A DNA stretch of 64,000 bases. Source: Aphrophora alni. Lineage: Eukaryota > Arthropoda > Insecta > Hemiptera > Aphrophoridae. Shown piece after piece: positions 27,885 to 38,649 of the stretch. The notes under the pieces are model-generated. The model saw only the letters and a program-made list of their open reading frames with translations. It was not told where the DNA came from and searched no databases. The position numbers and the translations under genes are program-made. The DNA is taken from NCBI GenBank assembly GCA_963513935.1, contig OY740769.1, positions 36,173,120 through 36,237,119 of the forward strand, read 5' to 3'. Every line of letters starts with the position of its first letter. Position 1 is the first letter of the stretch.

Positions 27885-28000
27885 TAATACGAAAGTATAT
27901 GGTGCGTAGCGGCAATTTACTGAAAATGTACATCATAAAGCTTCTGACATATTGCATCAAGCATTCTGAATTGAGAGCAACATCTTCTATAAATCTTGTG
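27885..28000 (-). other. Conserved exon-like island, minus strand
   Basis: The minus-strand translation contains DVALNSECLMQYVRSFMMYI, then FSKLPLRTI. The copy-2 counterpart at 39805-39920 reads DVAPHSE, a stop, then LKQYVRDFIMYIFSKFSLRTI-like text. The frame is thus held in copy 1 and broken in copy 2. The family is not recognised. It may be a pseudogenised exon pair or coincidental framing of a conserved non-coding island. Confidence 0.22.
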
Positions 28001-31000
28001 GATTTTATTTTCAAAAAAACAAGAAGTGCCTTACAATGAAATTGATTACATACAGTATTTTCAAATCTGTCTCATAATAACATCAATAAAATAAAATTTC
28101 GAATATTGACCAATCTTATCAGAAGGATAAAATATGGTATCGTTTTTGTCACGTTCAATGTACGCATAAATTTCTTTAAAATAATAAAATTGTGAAATGA
28201 AAAAGAATAAAATGACAAAATAAATACGTGTGACAAAATTACATACATACAAATTTACTACAAGCAATTTATTTTCAACAACAACAACATTTAGTGAAGC
28301 CGTTATCATTAGTTATTATTTAAATAATACAAGGCTTTGTGTAACTTAACTAAAAGGCTAGTGACAAAACTTGTATATCTGTAAACAACTTAAGATGTAG
28401 ATCAAGACATATTTATTTATTTATTATTTAATGATTTAATATTCTAAATGTGGCCTTTAATTTCATATAAATTTTACACGTGTAGATAAACGCAGACTCT
28501 AGATTTCACAATTGTGGTCTAATTAGTAAAATTTGGTATATCAGGTTGATTAAAAACATTGTTTATCGAGCTCAATAATATGAAAAAAATTAAAATGTTA
28601 AAATATCACAAAATTTTTAAATTTTAAAACATGTTTTCAAATAAGTCCAGAGACTAGGTAGGATCTACACAGTCAAGAATAGGTCATCGTTTATAGGTTT
28701 TAAACTAATAATTCAACGACTAAACGTAGGTTAAAGGGTTTTCGACTACGACAAATAAGCCACATATTTATTTAAATAATACAAAAAATAAACAAAAGAC
28801 AAAATTACTACATAATTTAGTTTCTATTTAGTTTAAAAATTGGTTTAAAAAAGTATTTAAAACATAATTTGCTTCGTACTTACAAAAAAAGTGATAATAT
28901 TACAACAACAGTTTCCTAATATTTGAACTTATATAACCCCATAAAAGAACACTTTGTGCTCCTTCCTTGCAAGATCGAAGTCGAAAAAAATTAAAACATT
29001 AAGATCAAGTAAAAAAAAATAATTAACAAAGAATAAAAGAGCTTTTACGAACTTTCATATCAGTTGTGAGTCGTATTTAAAAAAACTATTTTTTTATTCT
29101 TTAGATTTATGAATAAAATTGTATAAGTTTAACATATTTCGAAATACATATATCGTCATCAAGACTCATACTTTAAAAAAATTGTTTATTTATATTTACT
29201 TCGGTAAATTGTAGCATTGAAAGTACAAATATTATATAGCAAATAATTAGCTTAAAATGTTTAGTCAATTATTCAAGTATTTTCTGATATGGAAAGTTAG
29301 AGAAAAATCTAAATTGTAGACCGTTAACCTTCTTGATAATCTTTTACACAATTATTGCAAAAAGTAACAGCTACGGTATAGTAAATGCTAAACAGTCGTA
29401 AAAATATATAACAATAGTGTCTTAATTCACCAATTTTCTCAATTTCAAATTTATTTATTCTATACAACTACCAATTAAACCATAGGAGATTTCAATGACA
29501 ATATAATATACTCAAGAACGTATAACATAAAACTTTGAAAGTATGCTACATACAGTATGATAAACACAATTTGTGTATTTGTAATTCATTTATAGCTAGT
29601 AAACAAGATAATAAACATGCGATATTTGATCCATTATTTTATTTTTTTTAAACTAACAACAACAAAATTACTTTTGTGTACGGAAGGAAGTCGAATCATA
29701 GACTTTTGGAAAAAAGAATAGTGACTTTTAATGTTTACTGTTACCAATTTAAATATAGCTACAACAAAAATCAAATATTATGACACGCTAATGAATGAAA
29801 AGGAGAATAGATAAAGATACAAAAAGAAACGCGTTGGTACGGCCTTAACTTCCTTTTCCTTTTGTGGAGCTAAAATCCATCTTTGTATAAACAAGCCAAT
29901 AACTTGCCAAAGTAAAAGTAAGAGGCTTTACTTAAGGATTTGTCAAGTTTCAAATTTATTCTGACAACTGCGTAAAGCTCAGTGCAAACGTTTATTGAGA
30001 ACTTTATCGACCAGGAACAGTCCTTCAAAATATATGTCGAAAATACATTGTGAATTATCTATATTCTCTTTCACATGGAAAAATACGTACGTTCAAAGGA
30101 AAATAGTAAGTTATGGGAATTATAAAATCAACCTCACTAGCGTAAAAGATAAGAACTAATAATTTAGCTTTATTATCGTGGTTGAACCAAACGTCTTGCT
30201 CACTTATAAGCTTTTAACCAGTACAAAAAAGTCAAAACCGTAACTACTGAAGGAAACTAAATTGAAGAACACCACTCTGTCCTCCCCTAATAATATTCTA
30301 AAGTGAGAAAGTAACCCCAACAAGCACTCGATTACAAAGACTATACTTATAATGATTATTTTCATATTTCTTTGGCTCGTTTGTAGAAAAAAAAGGCATT
30401 TATTGTTAAAATAATATAATACGTAACAATAAAATTAATAGGATTGACTTGTAAGTGACCACTGATTTTCTTTAACGAGTATTTTATTTTTATTTTCAAA
30501 AACAAGGAATTCAGATAGTCAGAGTATAAACGCAAAACTTCAAAAACTGCTGAAAAGAAAATTATCCATGTTCATTTTGTTTTACCTTCATTTAATGCTA
30601 AAAGATTACAAATAATGATAACTTATTCTTTAAAAACTGAAAATCAAGTTATTTTAACTGTTTTTCCACGTATACGGATAGTATTGAATTAATTTAGGCA
30701 GATTTTTTTTTGCGTTGGATGTCAAATTTAAAACTGTTTAAAATAATTTATTATCCGATGATATCGAAAAGATTTCAACGTGCAACAATTACATGAAAGT
30801 TGTAGAACAGTACATTTTGTATATCTCTATATTTCTCATTCGCCATGGAAACTTATTTTTAAATATTTCGAGTTATTTCTCCCCAATGAATAAATCAGTT
30901 TAAGCCGAATTTCCTCGCTTTGGATAGCAAAGAGAAAACGGCCTAAACGAATTAACCTATAACATAAAAGATATTGTAAAGTTATCAATTTTCTACTTTA

Positions 31001-32746
31001 ATTACAAAACAGATAAAATTAACAATTAAAGGATTTTACTTTATATGAATATCATATTTTGCAACATCTACAGGGAGTTAAATTTTAATTTGAAAAAAAT
31101 ATTTATTATTTTCTAAAACAAAGTTAAATAAATAATATCATTGTGATTATCCTTCTAATTACTGTAGGTTTAAATCATTCATTAAAAAGCCCTAGTATTT
31201 AATATGTATTTTAGGATATATTGTTGAATAAGCTAATGACTGTATGGGGGTGATTGGAGTATGTATATGATAACGTATTATGTAAAAGGAAATTTTAGAA
31301 TAGTTCACTTTGATTGTGCCTATATAACTCTTTCCCAATGCATCATTATTTTCACAAATATTCATTTAAATATCTAAATCTTCAATGGTTTTGTAGATAA
31401 TCTAAGTACTCTTCAAGGGATTATTTGAAATAAAACATACAATATTTTGTTCTTCTCTGATACATTCAATTTCAATTAGTAATTTAATTTAAGGTTTCAC
31501 CAATAACTGTGGGAAGTATTTCTCATTGAAATGTATGCCATCACCAAAAATGTAATCTTCATTTTAATTTTTAAGCAAACAATTATAGAGAATGTTTCTT
31601 TCTTTAACCATTTTAAATAATCTACACAATTCAATTTAAATTTTACATATTTTATAATATTATAATTATTTTCAACCCCCATTAAATAAACTAATAAAAA
31701 ATCATCACTATATATACTAAAATTATTTGCAGAAGATATGTAATTAGTGAGGTCCATAAGGTCATTATTTTTTATTTGTACGTAATTTACCTTAGCTTAG
31801 TTTCAAGTTTCAATTTCTAAATACTGTTATTATATTTATAAAAAAATCACTTGTAAAACTTTAGTTCATACTTGATATATACAATGAACACTGTATCATA
31901 CATCTAATTTATAGCTAAATGAAAATATATATAATATGTTGTAGTTAAAACATTTACTTGTAAAGGGATTGTTTTGGTCTTTAATTCAGAACGACTATTT
32001 ATTGTAGAACTGTAACTATAGTATAACGTATTTAAGTTTTAGTAATATAATAAAAGAAAATTATATTTCTTTCAATATATTTCTATAGATTTTAATTAAA
32101 AGAAAGAAGTCTTGAAAGATAAATACGAGAATCAATTACCTATGTCAAACATAATGAAAATAAATTGGAAAGTTAATAAATTTGTACATGTAAAATTTAA
32201 AAATATTAATGAAATGGTGCTTACATACAATAGTTTTCCTTCTGGCGATGGCATCTTGCTTCTCCCTAAACACAAACAAATCTTAGATTAAATCTGAAAA
32301 ATCTTTCATTTAGAACACTCTTATTAAAACGTGGCATGAAAAACATTAAATAAAACCTTGAAGCTATGAATTTTTAGCAGAAAATGAAAATTATTGCAAT
32401 CTATCATCGGTTTGATGAATTGGCTTTTTTTGTTACAGTTCAGTAAAAAGAAGGTTATTAACCGAACAATGTAAAATTATTATTTAGTCTTTTTAACGTA
32501 GTCTTGATCAATAAAGTATTTATTTTACAATATTGGCTTTATTTGCATACTTATTTTACAAATTCTTTCCTTTATCTTACATGCATGAATATGCTATAGA
32601 AGAATCAATAATGAATATTTATTTACTGCGAAATAAAAAAATATCTCTCAACTTATGTAATTCTACTTGAAATTTAAGCAAATATATTTTCCACAAAAAT
32701 GTGAAAAATAGTTTAATAGCAGTTAAAGCCGTTTATTATGTAGAGT

Positions 32747-32890
32747 CACGTTTCTCCTAAAAACCTAAATGCAATAAATACATTTCTGTTGTGTGCGGGG
32801 AGGGAGAAATCCTCAAATAATATGCAAAACATGTCCACGCCATCCTGTCCATGGGCATTAACAGCACCAGTGAATGTAATTAGAGAATTT
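32747..32890 (-). other. Conserved exon-like island ending in a shared stop codon
   Basis: On the minus strand copy 1 reads TGAVNAHGQDGVDMFCILFE and continues to NVFIAFRFLGET and TGA. Copy 2 (45868-46012) reads AVKACEQIGMDVFCIL, one in-frame TAG, then on to NVFIGFRLLKKT and TGA at the same place. The protein-level match and shared terminal stop suggest a last exon. The TAG in copy 2 says that copy is dead if coding. In copy 1 an AATAAA lies about 20 bp beyond the stop. The product is not recognised. Confidence 0.3.
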
Positions 32891-33123
32891 GTGGTTATTC
32901 AATGAAATTCTAAAAGTCAAGGATGAATTTTATGTTCATTACAAGTAAAACTTCCTTTGGTCGATTTATTTCTATCTTCCAAGTAACTTCACTATTACAA
33001 TGACAATAGTAATTACTACTCATTTGTTAAATGTTTAATATACTACAGAGATTACTTGCATTTTGTGTTAATATTAGTAAGTTAATATTGTAACACTTGT
33101 AAGTTAATGTTAGCACATTTAAT

Positions 33124-33928
33124 GGGAGTTCTTCAACCCGGCACCAACCATTATATGTTATAAAAAAACACGTCGACCCGGCACTGATCCCTTCACCGGC
33201 CGCCATGATAATATATCAACCCGGCACCAGCCACCCCTCTTACCCATTCCACCTACACTACTCCCCCTCAACCCCTCCTTTCTCTTTTTTCTTCTCTTAA
33301 TCACCTAACCTTTCCGTAAGGTGCTGTGGGTTCGCGCTGTCCGTGTCCTCCCGATACCTCCCTTAAAATAATTCACACCTTCGAGCTTTACTAAACGAAG
33401 GTGTGAGATGGTTTAAAAAATGAATGGGGGCGAAATTTGTAAAATGAAGGTAACGTTTTGTTAAATAGCTGGGGGCCGAGCTTTACTAAACGAAGTAATG
33501 CGAAAAATGGGACGAATTTTGTATAATGAAGGTAACTTCTCTCACTGCAAACTTTAAGAAATTATGGGACGAGCTACACTAGACGAAGGGATAGACAATA
33601 ACAAAAGTGTAGCCATTTTTTTATTACGATTATAACTACTTTAACATTTATTATTGAAATAGGTTAGGTTAGGTTAGATAAAATGAGAGGTGTATGTTTG
33701 GTGTTGTGGAGGGGTAGGCGGCACGTCTACCCGACACCAGGGGATGAGATGCCAAGGGTTCGAAGGAGGGAATGAATAGAATGATGAGTGTATGTTTGAT
33801 GTTGTGGAGGGGGAACCTCGCTCGCCTACCTTTAAACTGCCTCGGTGCCGGGTTAAGTTGTGAAATTAGTAACGCCTGAATAACCTTATAGCGGTGGTCA
33901 GATAGCGGTGCCGGGTAGACGTGCCGCC
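33124..33928. mobile_element. 805-bp non-autonomous DNA element with 8-bp target duplication
   Basis: The element is strikingly G+C-rich against its surroundings and is bounded by the direct repeat CATTTAAT (33116-33123 and 33929-33936). The ends are imperfect inverted repeats of about 22 bp that share ACCCGGCACC (left 33136-33145, right as its complement). The ACCCGGCAC motif recurs inside in both orientations (near 33175, 33219, 33732, 33844). Inside are three diverged ~95-bp units starting CGAGCTTTACTAAACGAAG, an 11-bp hairpin at 33373-33406 and a doublet of TGTATGTTTGGTGTTGTGGA. It has no coding capacity. An 8-bp duplication fits hAT, P-like or similar superfamilies, but the family cannot be fixed. 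Copy 2 of the duplication seems to lack it. Confidence 0.72.
33660..33677. repeat. Short interstitial TTAGG run
   Basis: TTAGG is repeated about 3.5 times. TTAGG is the ancestral arthropod telomere unit. A run this short inside a transposon is not a telomere and may simply be part of the element, but it fits an insect source. Confidence 0.75.
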
Positions 33929-33997
33929 CATTTAATCACTTAATGATTGAAATTGAAATTTCTAATTATATAATATTTTACATTTTGTTGCGGAACA

Positions 33998-34028
33998 TAT
34001 AAAGGCAAAGCGTGTGATTAATTTCAGT
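33998..34028 (+). promoter_or_regulatory. Core promoter of duplication copy 1 (TATA box + initiator)
   Basis: TATAAAG at 33998-34004 is followed at the right distance by the arthropod initiator TCAGT (34024-34028). Taking the A at 34026 as +1 puts the first T of the TATA box at -28. The downstream text AGTCAAGAAATTTTCAACA is also conserved in copy 2. It lies about 70 bp past the end of the 805-bp element. No start codon with an extended frame follows, so the transcript may be non-coding, have a 5'-UTR exon, or be lost. Confidence 0.55.
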
Positions 34029-34170
34029 CAAGAAATTTTCAACATCCACGTAGGCTGGAGGAACAACTACTTTAAGTATCAGCAAAATAGTGATATAATA
34101 ATATAGAGTTAGGGTTGCTTTTAACTTATATGTGTTCATGAACGACTGAACTTACGTATGATGAGACAGA

Positions 34171-35599
34171 TACATTGACATTTGTTACACAAATGAATTT
34201 ATTTTGTAACTTGTTTAAAATATGAACATTAAAGTAAAAAACACATACAGATCGACAGACGGACATATAGGCACGACGACCCATGTTCAAATGGTAAAAT
34301 GTGCCTTGACATATAAGCCTTGACCGAAGGAATAATGCAATATATCTGTATCCAGAGGTAGTAAATGGTCTACTAAAAAAATTATATTTTGCTTATTAGA
34401 ATATGTCATCATTTTATTATTTTTGAATTGAATATCGTTAGTTAACATTCTAAGACCTTCCCGAAAAGTTGCGGGATTTTCCCTTTATGTAGCCCTCTTA
34501 ACAAAACTCCCAAAGCTTAATTTAGTACATTTGCGCATAATGCACTTTGTGTCACTGGTTCTTTGTTACCAAAAATTTCTATCTGTAAGTTTAATAATTT
34601 TTGATTCCTTCGTAAAATGTAAATGGTGTTTCGACAGCTTTTTATTTTAGTTCCCACAAGTCAAGAGTTATTGTGTAGCAATCACTTTTGTCCAGATAAA
34701 TTGATAAAAGTGTTTTTCTAACACTTAAGAAGAATATTTTAGCTTACATCTATTTCTAAAGCTCTACATTTTAATTTTGCCAAAATGGTAGGAAACAAAT
34801 GCTTGTTTTGATTATCATCTGAATTAGCAGATACACAAAATTTAGTAACTATTTTTTCACACCCTAATCTAAAGTACAAATATGTTTATTAATGTTCCCT
34901 CACTAAGCTCGGTGTTCCTTTTCTTAAAAATATCCGTTGATTAGGATGTGTTGACGGTTAAATCAGAAGACAATTATTTTAACTAATGTGTTGGAAGGTT
35001 GTACCAGATTCCATTAACGGTTAAAACATAAGACTAATTTTAACTAATTTGTTGGAAAATTGTACCGGACTGCGCCCCTTACGTCTTTGCTCCATAATAA
35101 TTTAGTTTTAAAACACCCTTTATTTTGTTATATTAACTTTATTTAAATGAATTTCAATAATGTGTTACTGATATGCACAGAGAGATCTGTCCTGAGCGAC
35201 TGTTAATAGATCACTGTTGTTCATGTAACTTTAATAACAAATATTGTTCATGTAACTTTTAAGTATGTATCTTTTGACACGTGTAAAAGCGATAGCAAAT
35301 TTTATCAAATTGAACGAGGTTGTGTTCAAATATAGTAAGTGTGTTGACAAACAATTAAGTTGGACAGGTTATTAAACAGAAAACATCCCCTTGTTGATTC
35401 AGTTGTAGTAAATACAGATGCGTCAATAATGAGGTAAATTGGCTGCGAACTTTCTCCCATGTGCCTTTATTCTCCATATTCCCATATTCTTGTGCTATAT
35501 CATTTTCATTACTAATATATTATGATTTCTTCAACCAAATATTCTCTTCTGACCAAAACTTTATTAGAGTACGCAACTAAAAATACCTTAATTTATATA
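34171..35599. other. Spacer between the duplication copies
   Basis: A+T-rich, without a recognisable gene. It contains a ~63-bp tandem doublet (34952-35075) and a 33-bp-class doublet of TGTTCATGTAACTTT at 35218-35262. If the promoter at 34026 is used, its transcript would run into this stretch. Confidence 0.6.
34952..35075. repeat. ~63-bp tandem doublet
   Basis: Two copies share ACGGTTAAA, TTTTAACTAAT, TGTTGGAA and TTGTACC in the same order with about 63-bp spacing (first ACGGTTA at about 34954, second at about 35017). Roughly four fifths identical by eye. Confidence 0.75.
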
Positions 35600-36071
35600 A
35601 AAATTTTAAGATACAAAATAACGAAACTACAGCCACATTTTAAATATTTCAAATTTAACTGCCAGTTTTTCAACCTAATAAAAGATGTAATTCGTCATTA
35701 AAGTTTATTTTGTAGAAAGTACATATTAATGTAAAGTAATAATAAAACGCATGATCCCATAAACTAATAGGTTTAAGCTTTAATATTCTTAACCTCTACC
35801 AGAAATGAAATATTTTTCATCCATTAGAGATTCTTCTTCTTTTCAATTATTTAAAGCAACGTGTTTTTAAAATTTCATGATTACGTAATGTTTTCAACAT
35901 CATAAAATATACCTAAATATTTAAAATTTCACAAATTGCCGTCAATTTATACTCAGTTGCACTTAGTCATTTTTTCGATATTAATTTAATATAAACTTTT
36001 AGTACTAATTATAACCACATATGTTTTGAAACATATCACCACTACTGTATGAAATGTGCTGTTATTACTTT

Positions 36072-36077
<6 letters not shown>

Positions 36078-36125
<48 letters not shown>
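36078..36125. repeat. (TA)n microsatellite
   Basis: About 48 bp of uninterrupted TA inside duplication copy 2. The aligned point in copy 1 has only a short TATTAATATTA-like sequence, so the run expanded after the duplication or contracted in copy 1. Confidence 0.95.
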
Positions 36126-36127
<2 letters not shown>

Positions 36128-38596
36128 TACTACAAGGGAGAAGAGAGCTAAATATGAAATGTAATTATAATAGAGATTGTATGGAAGTTGACATTGTAGA
36201 AGTTAGGGTTCAATTAGAGCATTGGACTGTGCCTGTGACCAATGTTCCGCGGCATATATGAAACGTAGCTTCGTTTTAATAAACTACTAATACAAAACGA
36301 CTTAATAAACCTATTGGACTATATTTGCTTTACTTTAGAGTCAAAATAAAGTTGTTTCATATTGTTGAGAATAATCCAAATAATTCTTTATTTCATCTGT
36401 AACTCTCCGTAAGCTACGATTACATCTAACGTTATTAAATATCTATAAAACCTGAATCTATATCACCTAACTCGGAGCATGACAAATTTATAACATTAAA
36501 ACATACGGTATGGGTACTTGTTAAGCTTTTAAAACGAGGTTTAAATACTGTAACAAAAATGTATGCACTTGAAGATCTTTACGAGAGTTATATTACATTT
36601 TTAAGATAACATGTATTTAAAACAATGAAGTTATATCGCAATTTTTGATTATGAATATTTAAAATAAACACGTGTCAACATTTAGCGTGATCTGAAATAT
36701 AAAATATATGTACTCGTATAATGGAACTATTAATTATTTTAAAATAGTTGCATTTAAATCTATTTTGAGTTTAAAATGATTAGGATTTTATTTTTATTTT
36801 CAAAAATAAGTAGATTAATGGTACTCCTAATTTCCCAAAAGAATATATTTTACAAAATATTCTATAAACATTATATACCTTTCTTCTCAAATTCGAAAAT
36901 AAGCAGGAGGTTGTAAGAAAAAACTTATCTTCATAAACGAAAGTAATATTTACTATATTTTAATTGATTTATTTAAAAGTAATGAATACCTTGGACACGT
37001 TAATATGTCATATGTTTGATGTAATTTTCATTATAAGTGAATAATGGTGTAAACGTACTCTGCGTCTAATGTGATACTTCAGTAACTCTCTGTATTTTTG
37101 AATACATATATTTATATCGTTTTGTTTTTCACCATTTTAAACAAAATAAAAGTTTTGTTTGAGAAAAATTCATAAAGAGCAAAATAGTATAAACTATTTT
37201 TATAAAAGGCCCCTCTTTACACCATTTTACAATAATTCAACACTAAATACCTTATTTTGTTCTAAATATTTAGATAACGATTATGAATTCTCGTTTCCTA
37301 TGATATGTCAATTTTAAACCCAAAATTTAATGTTAGACCTTAAATCTATACATTTATAATATTGTTTCTACTATTATTTCCATTATTTATCATTTTAAAT
37401 GATCACTAGTTAGGCATACTTTTATATATGTATATTTATAATACCAACACAATTTAAAGACAATTGCATTTGAAGTTCTGTTGTTGTTTTTTAGAGGAGA
37501 GTCGAATGGAAGTAAAAACTACAAACCTAATACACAAAACTCTTCTGTGTCAAATAATCTCTTCTTCTATTAAATGGCTTATACAAATATGTACAGGCAC
37601 ATAAAAAATACTCTATTTTTTTAATGATCATCAAACGTACAAAACAAATCAAACAATGTAAGTTAATACTCGATATTTAAATAATAATTTCTGCGACACA
37701 AAATGATTTGTTCATAAAAGCAAGCATTTTAATTGAAAATATATCCACCAAAATGTCTTTAAATACTATATTATCAAGGCAAAATCTCGGTTACAATAAC
37801 TTACATTAGTCAAGTAAACGTAAAAACTCCTGAAACCGGCACAGAAAAGAACTAAAGCGAGTACTTTAGCGTTGCTTCTACTTCGTAAAGAAGAAATAAT
37901 TTACTGTGAGGGAGAAGGAGTTGGTGAGAGAGATTTATTTATTTTAATTATCTGTCTAACTTCGAAAATAAATGGGAGAAATGACCATTGCAGCTGCTTA
38001 TAAAATGATAATTCCTTAAGTATTAAATATGATTCCTTTAGCTGCGTTGATTGCACATTTATCACAAATATTGAATATTACTTCTCGAGAACTTACCTAT
38101 TTAATTTAAAAATAAATATTCACTGTATATGCAGTTGGCTATTCAGCAATGGGTGGAAAGTTACCATGATATAATTTATATTATTTCCAAACACAGGTCT
38201 ATCTATTTACTTGTTTTGTTTTTTCAACATAATTTTAAATGAAAGTAGAAATTTAAAAATTTTTGACCTCGCATATCACCCACGATTATTTGGTTGATTG
38301 TGAGAGATACAATGGAATCAATCCAATTATGGAATGCGTGACCGCTACTAAATACAAAGCTTGAAAAAACAAATAAAATCTCAATGTTATACATTATTCC
38401 TTCTTAATTAATGTCAATATGACTGAAGGAATTATCTGTAGATTTTAAAATAAAACAATTACGTGCCTTTCCAATTGCTACTGCAAAATAAAACAGTCTT
38501 AAAATAGATATAGAACAATAGATTTAAATATTATACATTTTTCTACGTTTAAATAGTACTATTATTTTCGATCCCAACAACAAACAGATGGTATAT

Positions 38597-38599
<3 letters not shown>

Positions 38600-38646
<47 letters not shown>
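38600..38646. repeat. (TA)n microsatellite
   Basis: About 47 bp of uninterrupted AT dinucleotides inside the part of copy 2 that has no counterpart in copy 1. Confidence 0.95.

Positions 38647-38649
<3 letters not shown>

Larger units (their letters stand above)
25200..34170. repeat. Tandem segmental duplication, copy 1
   Basis: This block is collinear with about 35600-47460. Matching islands, in order (copy 1/copy 2): 25560-25640/35835-35905; 25897-26040/36165-36352; 26440-26520/37050-37110; 27190-27410/39200-39400; 27885-28000/39805-39920; 28140-28200/40215-40275; 28735-28775/40812-40850; 29100-29160/41270-41325; 31240-31360/44515-44630; 32740-32885/45868-46012; 33990-34135/47275-47405. 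The offset grows from about 10.3 to 13.3 kb through insertions in copy 2. Shared text includes ACTCTGCGTCTAAT and TTACTGAAAATGTACAT. The outer limits are approximate. Islands are far better preserved than the DNA between them. Confidence 0.85.

Noticed and set aside
33660..33677. TTAGG run as a telomere or chromosome-fusion scar
   Set aside because: Only about 3.5 units, and it lies inside a bounded transposon-like element.
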